Position numbers and translations under genes: made by a program. Under the pieces are notes generated by a model. It saw only the letters and a program-made list of their open reading frames with translations, did not search any database and was not told the DNA's origin. From Pegoplata infirma (taxonomy: Eukaryota > Arthropoda > Insecta > Diptera > Anthomyiidae), in NCBI GenBank assembly GCA_963921195.1, contig OY992540.1, positions 189,271,576 through 189,335,575 of the forward strand: DNA of 64,000 nucleotides, read 5' to 3'. Shown piece by piece: positions 21,802 to 33,666 of the stretch. Positions within the stretch are counted from its first letter, which is position 1. Each line of letters opens with the position of its first letter.

Positions 21802-22699
21802 CCCGAGTAAAAATAATTTAATATGATCTTATATACTTTTATATAGTCATATTATTTGATATGTGATCATGTGTGACACTATGTATTGCAAGATAAATTT
21901 ATATAATAAATTTTGATGTGGGATTTTTTTAAGATATCGCCATACATAACTATATGTTGTAACATCTGGTCCCATGCATCATTTTATATTTCTAAGTGTT
22001 TTATATAAAATTTTATATGCCTCCATTATTTTTTAATTTTTTTAAGTGTTTTCCAGGAACATATTTTTATCGCAAATATCTTCAAAGTGTTTTATATAAA
22101 ATTTCATGTGACTTCATATTTTTTTATTTTTCTAAGATTTTTCCAAGCACCACTTTTTTATCACGAATATTTTCTAAGTTTTTTATATAAAATTTTATAT
22201 GACTCCATCTTTTAAATTTTTTCTAAGTTTTTTTCAAGGAACATTTTTTTTATCGCAAATATTTTCTAAGTGTTTTATATAAAATTTTATATAACTTCAT
22301 TTTTTCAAATTTTTCTAAGTTTTTTCCAAGGACAAATTTTTTTGAAAATATTTTCTGTTTTATATAAAATTTAACATGACTCCATTTTTTGAAATTTTCT
22401 AAGTTTTTTTCAAAGAATAACTTATTTTTATTATTTTAATTTTTCAACTTTTTATTAAAAACTAAAAAAAAACATCCGATTTCTAAAATTGTATAAATTT
22501 TAATATAATTGGATATAATTTTATATCATTGGATTAGACCAAAACTCGTATCAAAGTCGATATAAAGTTATATAAACTGATATTATTAGATATTATTCGA
22601 TCAAATCTTATGAAACCATTTTTCGTATAAGATTATATCAAAATAGACACGAACCCATATTAAATTATATATTGTGTCATATCATTTTTTTTACTCGGG
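21802..22699. mobile_element. Non-autonomous element with CCCGAGTAAAAA termini
   Basis: Ends CCCGAGTAAAAA and TTTTTACTCGGG, flanked by a 2-bp AT (21800-21801 and 22700-22701) and inserted in R1. The interior holds about five tandem AT-rich units. No frame. Related in end sequence and target-duplication length to 27213-29020. Confidence 0.7.
21990..22435 (+). repeat. Tandem array, ~92-bp period, about five units
   Basis: Each unit contains TTTTATATAAAATTTTATAT, then GACTCCAT, then CTAAGTTTTTTCCAAGGA, then TTTTTTATCGCAAATATT. Units differ by 10-20 per cent and the last two lack the ATCGC part. Confidence 0.7.
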
Positions 22700-22770
22700 A
22701 TTAAACAATTTTAAAATTATGAATGAAAATTATTGGTGTGTCACTTGAAAATAAAAAAATACATAATAAA

Positions 22771-23643
22771 ACAAGTAAGAAAACTATAGTCGGTCAAGAC
22801 CGACCATATAATACCCTACACCAAGGTTTCCCGGAAAATGGGTCCCATGGATCGATTAGATCTATATGTTGTAAAACCTTTAATAAGTGTAGAAAACACT
22901 CACAAATCAAATTTGAGTGAAATAGGCTTCTATTTGTTGACAATAAACCGCTTTAACTGAATATCGGGCGAAATTTTCACAAGGGGCCTGAGTCCAAAAC
23001 TGGTCCGATGATTATCAGGTTTGATAAGGTTATTTAAGTACGCATTAAACATACACAAACAAAATTTTAATTAAATATTTTTTATTTTCATGAAATTTGA
23101 GACATTTATGTGAAAATCGGGAAGGTGGTTTGTATGGGGGCTACAAGAAGAACTGGCCCGATTTCTTTGAAATTCAAAATGATGATATGTGAAGACAAAA
23201 CATGTTTACCTTCCAAATTTCAAAGCGATACCTTCAATAATACGGTTATTAGAGCCATTTGAGCCAAAACTAAAGATGACCTTTGTATGGGGGCTAGGTC
23301 TAAATATGGACCGATTTTTTCCAATTTCAATAGGCTTCGTCCTTGGGCCAAGAGAGACTTAAGTTTCAAATTTCAAGTCAATTGATCAAAAATTGCGACC
23401 TGTATCGTGTTTACACCGTTTACATGGACAGACAGACAGACGGACGGACGGACGGACGGACGGACGGACGGACGGACGGACAGACGGACGGACGGACGGA
23501 CATCGCTAAATCGACTCAAAAAGTGATTCTGAGCCGATTGGTATACTTAATGGTGGGTCTAGGACCAATATTTCGGGAAGTTACAAACATCAGCACAAAC
23601 TCATTATACCCTGTACCACAGTGTGGTGTAGGGTATAAAAAAA
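22771..23643 (+). mobile_element. Helentron/mini-me (DINE-1-like) repeat
   Basis: Starts AACAAGTAAGAAAACTATAG, followed by paired GGTCAAGACCGACC and ATACCCTACACC. It carries a GACG-type microsatellite, then ACATCGCTAAATCGACTC, and ends with CAGTGTGGTGTAGGGTATAA. This order (poly-purine start, GGACAGACGG core, terminal GGGTATAA hairpin) is that of dipteran mini-me/DINE-1 Helentron derivatives. Non-coding. Confidence 0.7.
23425..23502 (+). repeat. (GACG)n / (GACA)n tetranucleotide microsatellite
   Basis: About 78 bp of GACA and GACG units inside the mini-me-like element, the position where these elements seed microsatellites. Confidence 0.9.
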
Positions 23644-23656
23644 CGAAATGAATATA

Positions 23657-26217
23657 CCCAGCAAAACTTGCATGACTTCCAGAACTAGTGCTGGAGTACT
23701 TCTTTTTTGCTCGACTAGTTCTCTATCTCGTTCTCAGAGTCATGATTTTTGTTTGAAATTGTCACCCTCAGAACTACTTCTAGGGAAGTAGTCTAGGAAC
23801 AATCACCCCTCCTATGGAACGGTTCCATCACTACTTCTAGAACCAGTTCTTTATCCCATTCTTTAACCCATGATTTTTCTTTGAAATTGTCACGACAGGA
23901 ACTACTTCCAAGAAGCTATTGTGGCACTAGTTCTCTATCTCGTTCTCAGAGTCATGATTTTTGTTTGAAATTGTCACCATCAGAACTAGTTCTAGGAAAG
24001 TAGTCTAGGAACCCATGTATGGAACGGTTCTTTAAGTCATTCTAGAACCAATTCTTTATCCCATTCTTTAACCCATGATTTTTGTTTGAAATTGTCACCA
24101 TCAGAACTAGTTCTAGGGAAGCAGTCTAGGAACATTTTGTACATTTTTTTTTGCAAAAAAAAAAACATTTTTGAATTATTTTTTGTTTTAAATATAACGC
24201 AATATCAGCACTTTACTGAACAAAAATTAGTAATATTTTTTGTTTTTTTAGTCCTTAATGCAATTAGAAATTATCTAGAAGGAGAATAAGGGATTTTTGA
24301 AAAAAAAAAATATTGTAGGGACCAAAAAATATACGATTATACACGCAAAAAAAAACTTGTGTCGGAGTGAGCAAAAATCTGGCATAATTTTACCAAAAAT
24401 ATGCTAAAACTACAACCGACGAAGTAGTTTTCGTAATTTAGCCAAAACACTTATGTAAAAAATTTTGAAGAAAATGCTAATGCTATTTAAGTAAAAACTT
24501 GGTAAAATATACCAAAAGAGATATGGTGAAATATTCCAAAATTATTAGAAAAGATGACTAAAAATAATGCTAAAAATTACCACATTTATGCTAAAATAAA
24601 TTTTCAATAAATTTTTGTAAAAATTTGTATATTTGTTGAATTTAAAATTTTCACAGAATAAATCCATATTAATGTAATAAATGTTGTGTAGGATTTAATT
24701 TACCACCGACCAACTGACTCTTTATGTACAATTTTCTCCAGTGACTGCTGCCTACGCTTCTTCTTGAAGTAAAGGATCCGCTATAGCTTCACGAATTTAT
24801 TTAAAAGCATCCTGAAAAAATAGAAAATTATTACAAAACATAAATTTTTAATTTAAAAAATTGGTAAACCCCATTGGTCTCTTGGTAAGGAGGAACACTT
24901 ACTTTGTCATTCCATTTGTAACTCAAAACAGGTATGGACTCCCTTGGCTTTGGGTTTTTAGGTTTTAATTTTATACCTAAAGGCAGGATTGGTGTCCACG
25001 CTCTTTATTGTAGTGAAGGATTCGCCATAGCTTCAAAAATTTATTTAGCAGTACCCTGTAAAAATAGAAAATTATTACCAAACACTAATTTTTAACTAAA
25101 AATCTATTAAACCTTATTGGTGTCTTCGGAATGCGGGTATACTCACTTTATCATTCCATTTGTTATTCATCGAAACATACGTCTGGGACTCCATTGGTTT
25201 TTCTTAATGAATGGTGTTTTAAGTGATGAAAGCAAAATTAACTTTAACATTCTTTTATCTTACATTTATTTATCTTTTAGAAAACTAATTATTTATTTTT
25301 ATTTATTAATTTATTTTTATTTTATTTATCAATTTCCTTTTTACGTTTTAATAACACAAAAAATAAACAAACAACGCACACAAAAAAAATGAAAATGGCG
25401 GTCTGTATTTGTTTTTTTGTTGTTTTCTTTCGATAAATTTTTGTGCAGGTAATTTGCGTTATTGTGCAAGCTACTTGGTTATTTTACATAAAAAATGAAT
25501 TATGTTACTTTAACATCGACAAGCATAATATTAGCAAAAATTTGGTAAAAATTTTTTTTTGGTATGAAAAAAGTTTTACCAAGTAGGATTGCTCAATCTT
25601 ACACAGATTTTTTTTTTTGCGTGTATGCTTAGTTGGATTACTCAAATTGCTTACTATTTTTGCTACAATTGGAAAGTTTTGTTTACTTTTTGTAATAAAA
25701 AATTCCAGCTGTAGTAAATAAAGTAATTTATTGCAGATTGTAATAAGGTAATTGAATGGATCTATAAAAACCTATTTGCAATAATGCCCCAATACTAAAT
25801 AATACCAAACAAATTACCCAATACTTAATAATATTTTTAGCCCCTCTGTACATATTTCAAAAGGTTTGACTTTTTCCAAATAGAAGATGCAACAGAGAAA
25901 TGCGTAATCAAATATATATATTTTTCTTTTTTGAAAAAAAATATAAGTTTTTGAAACAGCTTCTAAGATGTTATTTGAGAACCAGTATTTGTTTCATGGA
26001 AGTGGTGCAGAAGTCATGTACGACTACTTCCAAATCACTAGTTCCCAAACTACCCCAAAAAAGCTCTTTGGAATCAAAATATTACCCTTTTGGATCATTT
26101 CTAGAACTAGTTGTGACATCACTAGTTCCAGGATGCTCTTTGAGAACCTTTCATGACAAGCTTTGAAGTACTTGTAGAACTAGTTATTTTTGAATGACTC
26201 CGAAAAGTTTTGCTGGG
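23657..26217. mobile_element. Foldback element C (CCCAGCAAAACTT ends)
   Basis: Ends CCCAGCAAAACTT and AAGTTTTGCTGGG, with ATA on both sides (23654-23656 and 26218-26220). The left arm (23657-24150) consists of tandem units with the motifs AGAACTAGTTCTAGG, CATGATTTTTGTTTGAAATT and GTCACCATCAG. The right arm (about 25960-26217) is a diverged inverted version. A TA-flanked element occupies 24342-25623. Confidence 0.65.
24342..25623. mobile_element. TA-flanked element, copy 1 (CACGCAAAAAAAAA ends)
   Basis: 1282 bp bounded by CACGCAAAAAAAAA and TTTTTTTTTTGCGTG, with TA on both sides (24340-24341 and 25624-25625), as in Tc1/mariner-type insertions. Related copies are at 45473-46763, 56663-57966 and, more distantly, 61295-62285. 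No transposase. It is inverted relative to copies 2 and 3. Confidence 0.8.
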
Positions 26218-26357
26218 ATAATTAAATCAAAACAACCAGCAAAATAAAAGGTAAACAAAATTTCCAGCTTTCCCAGATACCATTTGTAAAACTAACACCA
26301 ACTTTAAACGTCAAAAAGAATTGAGTCTTGCATAGTCTTTATATATTTAAGTTTTTG

Positions 26358-26544
26358 CGTCTAAGGGTCGAACCTGAATCAAATTGCGTCGCGCAAGACG
26401 TAAAAAAAACAAAAACAGACACATCAAATTTTAAATTTTTACGTCCGTTTGATTTAGGTACGTCACATTTAAATATTAGAAACGAAAAATTATTGGGCGT
26501 TACGCCTTACGCGACGCAATTTGATTCAGGTTGGACGCTAACGT
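26358..26544. mobile_element. Foldback MITE
   Basis: Inverted arms share AACCTGAATCAAATTGCGTC (26373-26392) with its reverse complement near 26511-26532. The whole is about 187 bp, abutting the end of an R1 unit. The short frame across it is not convincing. Confidence 0.6.
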
Positions 26545-27212
26545 GTGGCAGACTTGATTAAGCAATACAATCCGATTTTTAACTTAACTTAAAATACCAA
26601 AAATACTGCGAAAACAGAAAAAAAATCATATTTTTCCTTGTAATCCGTTTTTTAAAATTCAAGGACCATGCTAAACGCCTTACCCATTCCCGATCGTTCT
26701 AAATTTTTGTGAGACGTATTTTTACCTCGAAATTAACATACATATCTAGGGTAAGTTAGGGTCAATATCCACCAATTTATTTTTTTGGAGCACCATATAA
26801 AATAAATCAGAGCCAAAAAATAAAAGGTGCAATTTTTAAAATTTAAAAAAAAAAATAGAAAGAATTGTGATCACATTTCGAATTATGGCTTAAAAGTTGC
26901 GTAATTTAGAATAGAATTTTTATAGTTTTTTACAAAAAAAATCAAAGGTTTCGGACTTTTTCAAAAAGTCGATTTTAATTTTTAAACGTCAAAAAATAAG
27001 TAATAATTACTTCAAATAATTTTTTCATATTTTTTTTCTAAAACTACATTTAAATACCAACAAAACGTTGTCCAACTTTTTTTAAAATATCTATATGTTT
27101 TAATGGTCAAAATTAATTAAAAATTTCAATTTCTTATTTTTTTTGAGAAAATCGCCATTTTGAAAAATTGATTACTCAACACCATCTTACAATAATAGGC
27201 TGAAAATTGGTG
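26545..27212. other. AT-rich intronic sequence, nothing recognised
   Basis: No frame, repeat match or structured element seen apart from poly-A/T runs. Confidence 0.5.
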
Positions 27213-29020
27213 CCCGTGTAAAAAAAATGATATGGTACCAGATCCAAATATATGTGATGCCATATCTAATTATATCTGATAGTTTATATCTAAACAGATA
27301 TGTTAGATCCGAAAAATGGGGACAAATCTCGGATCAAATTATATCTAATTGTATCAGAACTGATATAAGTCTATATCTCTTGATTTTGGATTTTTAGAAT
27401 TTTTTTTTTTTATTTAACCCCTAAATTTGTTTTAAATGTTACTTAATAAAATTTAAAAAACAGTTTTTTAATTAACTTTTATTGATTTAAAAAAATTAAA
27501 CCAAAATAAGCAAATGTCAACATTAAAAAATTAATGTAAATATGTAGGTATAATTATTTTTTTACATAAAAAATACAAAATTCATGAAGTATAACCTAAT
27601 TATAAAAATAACAAAACATTTAACAATAAAACAGTTGACGCGAAGAGGGGCAAATAGATCATATTGCACAATTGCTTTTTTAGCACAGCTTTACAATCCT
27701 CTGTAAAATTTTGGTAAAAATTCGCCCTTTTTCGCGTGAACTGTTTAATTAAAAAAAGAAAAAATATTGCTGATTTTAGATGCATTTTTATTTACTTTGA
27801 TATAAATAATAACCGAGGGTAATTAGAACAAATTGCGAAAGAAAATCATTAATATTAAAAGAGAATTTCATACATATGCCTAGAATATATTTTATGTTTC
27901 CAATATTCCACACACATATAACGTCATATTGTGTTCAAATGTTTTCATAGAGTTACTCTTTTGCATCTAAAATCCGCGATATTTTATAAGGTGATGTTAA
28001 AAAAACGTTATAAAGAATTGAAGTTAAAAAATCAGAATAATCAGGGTATTCACTTCAGAATTTTTTGACCCTTGCAACAGTGCAATATTGCAACTTTTTT
28101 TTTAAAAAAAATTTTTAATAAAATTTTTATTTTTCTATTACCTTTTATATGATGTATAGTTGCAAGAAAAGATTTGCAATTTATTTTAATATTAATACAA
28201 TTGCTTTTATTCACAAAGAAACAAGCAAAAAAAGTTGCAATTTTGACATTGCGCAATTTTGCAAGACTAAAATTTCTGACGTGAATTCCATTAATATTCA
28301 TGCCATGACACTAAATTTTACATCATCCGTCTAAAATTTTGGGCAGCAATAAAAATTTTAACTTCCAATCAATCATGATTGTAACGTTTATTGGAAACAA
28401 AACAGTAATTGATCTTCTCTCCGCGTCTTTTCCAAATTTCAGCTGGTAAAATCTCAGGACATTATCTTTCACGTTCCTGTGAAACTGCAACGACATCCAC
28501 ACAATAAATTATGCATTTAATAGAAGTTTTGAGATTTAATAAAAGTTTTGAGCAAAAAACGAACGATAAAATATAATTCATATGTATAAACAAAATATTC
28601 TATTATTTGTTTGAAAGAAATTTCAAATTTAAATTTTTTTATTTTTCTTTTCTGTTTTGATTTTTTTTTTTTTGTTTTAAAATTGAAAATAACAAAGACA
28701 AATATAAAAAACGAAAAATTTCGATAATTGCAAAAATTAACATGATATCGAATTAGGGGTTTTCAATTTAACTTAAAAACTTTTATTTATTGATTTTTAT
28801 ATTTTGTTTTAAAAATTCCAGATATAACATCAGATCTGATCACATCTTAATACAGATGCCAGATATTGTAGAAGATATAACCACATATGTTACGAGATAT
28901 CTTTACATATAGGTTCAGATATAATATATCTCGCTATATATAATTTGATATGGTGTCACATAAGACAAGATATAATCATATATAATTAGATCTTATTATA
29001 TCTAATAATTTTTACACGGG
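27213..29020. mobile_element. Non-autonomous element with CCCGTGTAAAAA termini
   Basis: 1808 bp bounded by CCCGTGTAAAAA and TTTTTACACGGG, with TG on both sides (27211-27212 and 29021-29022). The subterminal regions at both ends are dense in AGATATAA/TTATATCT-type motifs. The centre has no convincing frame. Confidence 0.7.
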
Positions 29021-29039
29021 TGTCCAAGTTGCATTTAAA

Positions 29040-29345
29040 AAGTACTAAAACATATCCAAAAATAAAATAAATCGAAAGGGGTCGGGTCTAAAAGTGAGTG
29101 ATTTGTCTTTGAATGCCCCATATATATTATTGATCAGTGATCGATTCGAAGACATTCTAGCGATGTCCGTCCGTCCGTCTGTAGAGGACACGATACAGTT
29201 CAAAATAAAAGAGCTAGACTTCTGAAGTTTAGCACGAATATGTCTTATATTCCTAGGCAGGTTAAATTCGGAAATGGGCAAAATCGGACCAAGGGGAAAA
29301 AAGTTCCCCCTTGGAGAACTAAACCAACCTAAAAAAACGCATTTT
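29040..29345 (-). repeat. Helentron/mini-me fragment
   Basis: On the minus strand it contains CTACAGACGGACGGACGGAC and ATCGCTAGAATGTCTTCGAA, the same core as at 31680 and 48540. GAAAAAAGTTCCCCCTTGGAG (plus strand) also recurs near 48668. Truncated copy. Confidence 0.6.
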
Positions 29346-29981
29346 TTGCAGGGGTTTTTGTACTTTTGATAAGCAAATGCAACATTCTTATCTCAGGAGA
29401 AGTTCAATTTGTCGTCGCGTCTGTCTGATTGAAGTAAATAAAATGAAAGGTTAACTCTGCAAGTCGGCTATGCTGGTGTGCTCGCGCCATCCGGCTTAGC
29501 TCGTCAGCTGGTCGCGGTTCTTGCCTCTAGCAGAGTGGTCGACAACGACAAAAAAAATCACACCAGTCTGAAGGTGACTTTACACACTGAGAGAAATTGA
29601 AGGATCAGACCCGAAGTAAATTGAATAACAAAATAATTAATAATAAAAAAAATATATAAAAAAAAATGGAACCAGTGTACAAAAAAACTATGAAATTTTT
29701 ACCACAATGTCACAACCCGATGATACCCTTATACTGTCGACCTGGCTGTAAATGGCCAACATTGGCATCCCACCCGCATAAAATCTAAAGGATTTTACCA
29801 TGACAATCCCTTTGCTAATTATTGGAATTGTCCCAAAAACGCATCCAACTATATCTTACCTACCCCTCTATCGCACGTAACACAAATTAAGCCATCATGT
29901 TTCCAAAATAATTACACAACCAAATTTATTTGTAATTTCATAAGATTTTTATTTAACGTGTATTCATGGAATACCCTCATG
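29346..29981. other. Intronic sequence; short GC-richer patch at 29455-29560
   Basis: A patch of about 100 bp is clearly more GC-rich than its surroundings but carries no frame or RNA structure I can name. CACACTGAGAGAAA near 29591 resembles the end of small TA-type MITEs common in flies. Otherwise nothing. Confidence 0.4.
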
Positions 29982-30316
29982 TAGGGTAACTCATGAATAG
30001 TAGTGTCAGTAATAACGAAGTCGTTATCTACAGATGGCAATCTTTTTTTGGAAAGTATTTGGGAATAACGAAAAATAAACATTAAAAAATTTTAAATTTA
30101 TGTATGAAAATTATTGTTGTGTCACTTGAAAATAAAAAATACATAATAAAAAAAAGAAATGAATATAATTAAATCAAAACAACCAGCAAAATTAAACGAA
30201 AAATAAAAGGTAAACAACATTTCCAGCTTTCCCAGATACCATTTGTAAAACTAACACCACCTTTAAACGTCAAAAAAAATTGACTCTTGCATAGTCTTTA
30301 AATATTTAAGTTTTTG
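29982..30316 (-). repeat. R1 repeat, complete inverted copy
   Basis: Runs from GGGTAACTCATGAATAGTAG to TTTAAGTTTTTG, uninterrupted and very close to the copy at 19133-19457. Confidence 0.75.
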
Positions 30317-30327
30317 ATATTTTCAAC

Positions 30328-30831
30328 AAAAAATAATTCAAAAATGTTTTTTTTTTTGCAAAAAAAAAATGTACAAAATGTTCCTAGACTGTTTCCCTAG
30401 AACTAGTTCTGATGGTGACAATTTCAAACAAAAATCATGGGTTAAAGAATGGGTTAAGAATTGGTTCTAGAATGACCTAAAATACCGTTCCACACATGGG
30501 TTCCTAGACTACTTTCCTAGAACTAGTTCTAATGGTGACAATTTTAAACAAAAATCATGACTCTGAGAACGAGATAGAGAACTAGTGCCACAATAGCTTC
30601 TTGGAACTTCTTCCTGTAGTGACAATTTAAAAGAAAAATCATGGGTTAAAGAATGGGATAAAGAACTGGTTCTAGAAGTAGTGATGGAACCGTTCCATGG
30701 GAGGGGTGATTGTTCCTAGAACTAGTTCTGAGGGTGACAATTTCATGACTCTGAGAGCGAGATAGATAACTAGTCGAGCAAAAAAGAAGTACTCCAGCAC
30801 TAGTTCTGGAAGTCATGCAAGTTTTGCTGGG
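30328..30831 (-). mobile_element. Foldback element C, single arm
   Basis: The inverted counterpart of 23657-24190, ending in AAGTTTTGCTGGG at 30831. Only one arm is present. It directly follows an R1 copy. Confidence 0.7.
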
Positions 30832-30833
30832 TA

Positions 30834-31188
30834 ACTTTTTTCAGGATTTTTGTTAGCATTTTATTGATTTGTGGTAACATACAGATATCTGACAAACTAC
30901 TAGTCCGATCGAGACGATTGTGGTATCATTAAAAAGGTGAATTAAAGACCTTTCCAACAATGTATAACATGACAACCCCCATAAAGTGATTTTAACCGGG
31001 TAAAAGGCTTGATATACAAAAAAACGTTATTTAGCGAAGCCGCTAAACTTATTTATGGAGTTTGTAATCCCTAAGCCCGGTCAAAGGCCGGCTACGCAGA
31101 AAAAATTTTAAAATCCGATCAGTAGTTTGTCAGATGTCTGTATGTTTCTACAAATCAATACAATTTTAACAAAAAACCTGAAAAAAGT
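30834..31188. mobile_element. Foldback MITE (ACTTTTTTCAGG ends)
   Basis: Arms of about 65 bp: ACTTTTTTCAGG...CTGACAAACTACT (30834-30902) and its diverged reverse complement ending CCTGAAAAAAGT (31188). The centre contains AGCGAAGCCGCTAAACT. A partial second copy of the centre and right end lies at 31806-31955, on the other side of a Helentron-like repeat. Confidence 0.65.
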
Positions 31189-31191
31189 AAA

Positions 31192-31805
31192 AAAAACAAG
31201 TAAAAAAGTTAAATTCGGCCTTGCCGAATGTAGTGATATCCTCCACAATTTCTAAAAGATTATTGCAAAAACTTTATTTAAAGAAAATCACTTTTGAAAA
31301 AAAAAAAATTTTTGTGTAAAAAAATTTCCGCGAAATAAAAATTTGGTAAAAAAAAACCCGCGATTTTTTTCTTTTTTTGTCTAAAAATATGTTGGTACTT
31401 GTTTAAATACCAATTGGTGTTCAATTATGTTCACATAAGTCAAAAAACAGCCGAATTAAAGCATTTTTTATTTTTAGGTTATGTTGTATGTACTAAAATT
31501 TTTGAGGTGTCCTTACATTTTCGTTCATAACTTTTGAACCGCTGAACCGATAACGCTCAAATGCAATACCAAACTTCTCAGGAGAACTTCTAATAAATAT
31601 GTTAAGTTTCAGTCATCTCCGTGTAATATTTTGGCCGTGATCACCATTTCCACAGACAGACGGACATCGCTAGAATGTCTTAAAATCGATCGGGGATCGT
31701 GAATATATACACTTTATGGGGTCCCAGACCGATATTTCGATGAGTTACAAACGGAATGACAAACTTATATATAGCCTCTATCACTAGAGTGGAGGGTATA
31801 AAAAC
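31192..31805 (+). mobile_element. Helentron/mini-me repeat, second copy
   Basis: Starts AACAAGTAAAAAAGTTAAAT with a GGCCTTGCC hairpin, has CAGACAGACGGACATCGCTA and ends AGAGTGGAGGGTATAAAAAC. Non-coding. Confidence 0.65.
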
Positions 31806-31955
31806 ACTTTAACCGGGCAAAAGGCTTGATAAACAAAAAAAAACTTTATTTAGCGAAGCCGCTAAACTAATTTATGGAGTTTGTAATCCCTAAGCAGAAA
31901 AAAATTTTATAATTTTAAAATTTTATAATTTTATTAACAAAAAACCTGAAAAAAG

Positions 31956-32847
31956 TTTAAAAAAAAAAACTTTGACCCTTAATATCTCAGTAAGTTTTAG
32001 ACTTACAGCGCCGTTTTTTAATTACCATTTCTAATAATACCATAACTGTCTTGATCGGATAATTAGTTTTTGAAATATTTAAGAAAAACCACTTTAAATT
32101 TAAACCCCTGCCCCTCCCAAACGGGCTACCTCCCCACGGTTTGAACACCACACTCGACTTTTAGAGGTCAAGGTCACATTTTTTTTTTTAATTTTTAGCA
32201 AGTTCGGTATTCTTAATGAGTTCCCGTAATTTCTGTGAATTTTTTTTTTAAGAATGATTTTCAGATTCTTTAAAATTTACAGATCGTCAGGCTTTTTTTA
32301 ACAACAAAATTATTAGATTCTGAAACATTTTTCTGTACAAAAAAATATGACTCCTACCCAGTGTTTTTATAGAAAAAATCGCCGATTCTAAGACCTTTTT
32401 TTAAACAAATATCGATTAAAGTGACCACACTATGCTTTTAAAAATCCGTGTTATATTTAGCTGTGCCGAATCTTTTACACCCTCTAATATGTAGGTTAGG
32501 TTGGATGAGCGTCCGCCAATTTGGCGAATTCACTCGGAGGCCTTAAGGCCCATTGTGATTCCCCTAAAGTTGTTTCCCTCAAACCACCACGATTCCCTAA
32601 TGTTTAAGGTTGCACGTGTGAATGCCACATTAAGGTGTTGATTAAACTGGCAATATTTAAAGGTATTTTTATAAGCTTTCAAATTCTACTAATCTTGTCC
32701 AAATTAACAAGTTTTAAATTTTGAAGCCCCGCCCCTTCGCTCCTTGAAATTCGTACCACTCGATCTATATTTGACACCTCTACCAACCCACAAATTTGTA
32801 TCTTTGGGTCAAGGCCGCCAACTTAACAAGTTCCTATTTAAAATTAC
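31956..32847. other. Intronic sequence near the exon 1 donor
   Basis: Contains a stretch (32085-32160) related to 5465-5545, a GGTTAGGTTGGATGAGCGTC segment at about 32494 of a type common in dipteran genomes, and AAGGTTGCACGTGTGAATGC at about 32607, which resembles the ends of the MITEs at 45339 and 61809. No exon recognised. Confidence 0.4.
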
Positions 32848-33368
32848 CTTTGTATTTGTTTTTCTTCCCAATCACTGTCACTTTTTTTGTCCAAACTTAA
32901 ATCACTGCAATTTTCTAAGAATTCTTCTTTTCTAGACGACTCCGTTTTAATATCATCATTTACTATTGTATCAACACCAAATGGCAAAGAATCTTCTTCT
33001 AAATTATCACAAAATTCTGTTTTAAAAATATCTGTCACATCATTATCTTCAAATGGATCTTTGGAATCATTTTGCTTTAGCATTTTGTAGAATTCTCGTT
33101 CAACGTTCAAACAACTTTGTTGAAATTTATAGATTTTTTTGATTTTTACTGAACAATCCAAGCATATAATTTTCGGCAACAGATCATTTTCCTCAATTTT
33201 TAATTGAGGAGCAGAAGTTTTCAGTAAATCCAATAGACAAAGTTTTTCTTTAAAATCTTCAAGTATGGTGAAAATTGATTCCATTTCAACTTTGGTTGTG
33301 TTAATTATTTCTTGTTTGGATTCATTTAACATACAAGTACGACACATATTTTCAAATGATGAGGACAT
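32848..33368 (-). CDS. ZAD-C2H2 zinc-finger gene, exon 1 (ZAD domain)
   Basis: ATG at 33368; 173 codons plus two bases to a consensus donor (AAAG/GTAATT). The N-terminus is a zinc-finger-associated domain: CRTC at about residues 9-12 and CLDC about 55 residues later, the four zinc-binding cysteines of the C-X2-C...C-X2-C ZAD. A helical CLNVEREFYKML stretch and an acidic linker follow. ZADs mediate dimerisation in arthropod C2H2 proteins. The exon ends with AG, completed by C of the exon at 5350. Reading on past the donor gives only one more codon before a stop, which supports the splice. 5' UTR and promoter lie above 33368. Confidence 0.9.
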
Positions 33369-33665
33369 AATTAAATAGTTTTGCTTAAATTCACTTTTTT
33401 TTTATCAGCTGAAAACTACAATTACAATTTTGTTTACAATGCACTTTAGCGTTGCCAGGTAATCTTTCGTTTAGAAAAATCGAAAATATGCCACCTCTAG
33501 CATTGTAAAATACCATCTCTAAAAAAAGTAAATTTTGTTGCGTATTATCAGGGCTGCCAGACTTGGGGATTTATTCCCAAAATTGTATTTATTTGATACA
33601 ATCTAAAAGGGTGTTCGCAGTTAATTTTAACTATACACCAGACCTTTGAAGATTTAATTCCCTAA
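33369..33665 (-). promoter_or_regulatory. Probable 5' UTR and promoter region of the ZAD-C2H2 gene
   Basis: AT-rich sequence directly upstream of the start codon, without a clear TATA box or initiator that I would commit to. CAGGGCTGCCAGA near 33550 looks like a hAT-type terminal repeat; its partner was not found. Confidence 0.4.
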
Positions 33666-33666
33666 T

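Larger units (their letters stand above)
21720..26357 (-). repeat. R1 repeat, inverted copy broken by three insertions
   Basis: Pieces at 21720-21801, 22700-22770, 23644-23656 and 26218-26357 are consecutive parts of one R1 unit. The interruptions are an AT-flanked element (21802-22699), a Helentron-like repeat (about 22771-23643) and a foldback element (23657-26217). Each piece picks up exactly where the previous one left off. Confidence 0.65.
5351..32847 (-). other. 27.5-kb first intron of the ZAD-C2H2 gene, filled with nested transposons
   Basis: The donor is GTAATT at 32847-32842. The acceptor is a pyrimidine-rich tract ending AAAG at 5355-5351. The interval holds no host exon that I can recognise. 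It contains a CR1/Jockey-like LINE, an I-clade LINE, three foldback families, repeated R1 units, two CCCGNGTAAAAA-ended elements, Helentron fragments, one TA-flanked element and MITEs. The small downstream introns (66 and 73 bp) suggest that this intron grew by insertion. Confidence 0.8.

Noticed and set aside
23343..23651. 102-codon plus-strand frame with Thr-Asp-Gly-Arg repeats
   Set aside because: It is the GACG microsatellite and Helentron-like repeat read in one frame; other copies of the repeat do not keep a frame.
25117..25392. 91-codon frame in TA-flanked copy 1 (and its relative at 56833-57087)
   Set aside because: Shared only because the element copies are similar; hydrophobic AT-rich translation without a domain, and copy 2 does not keep it.
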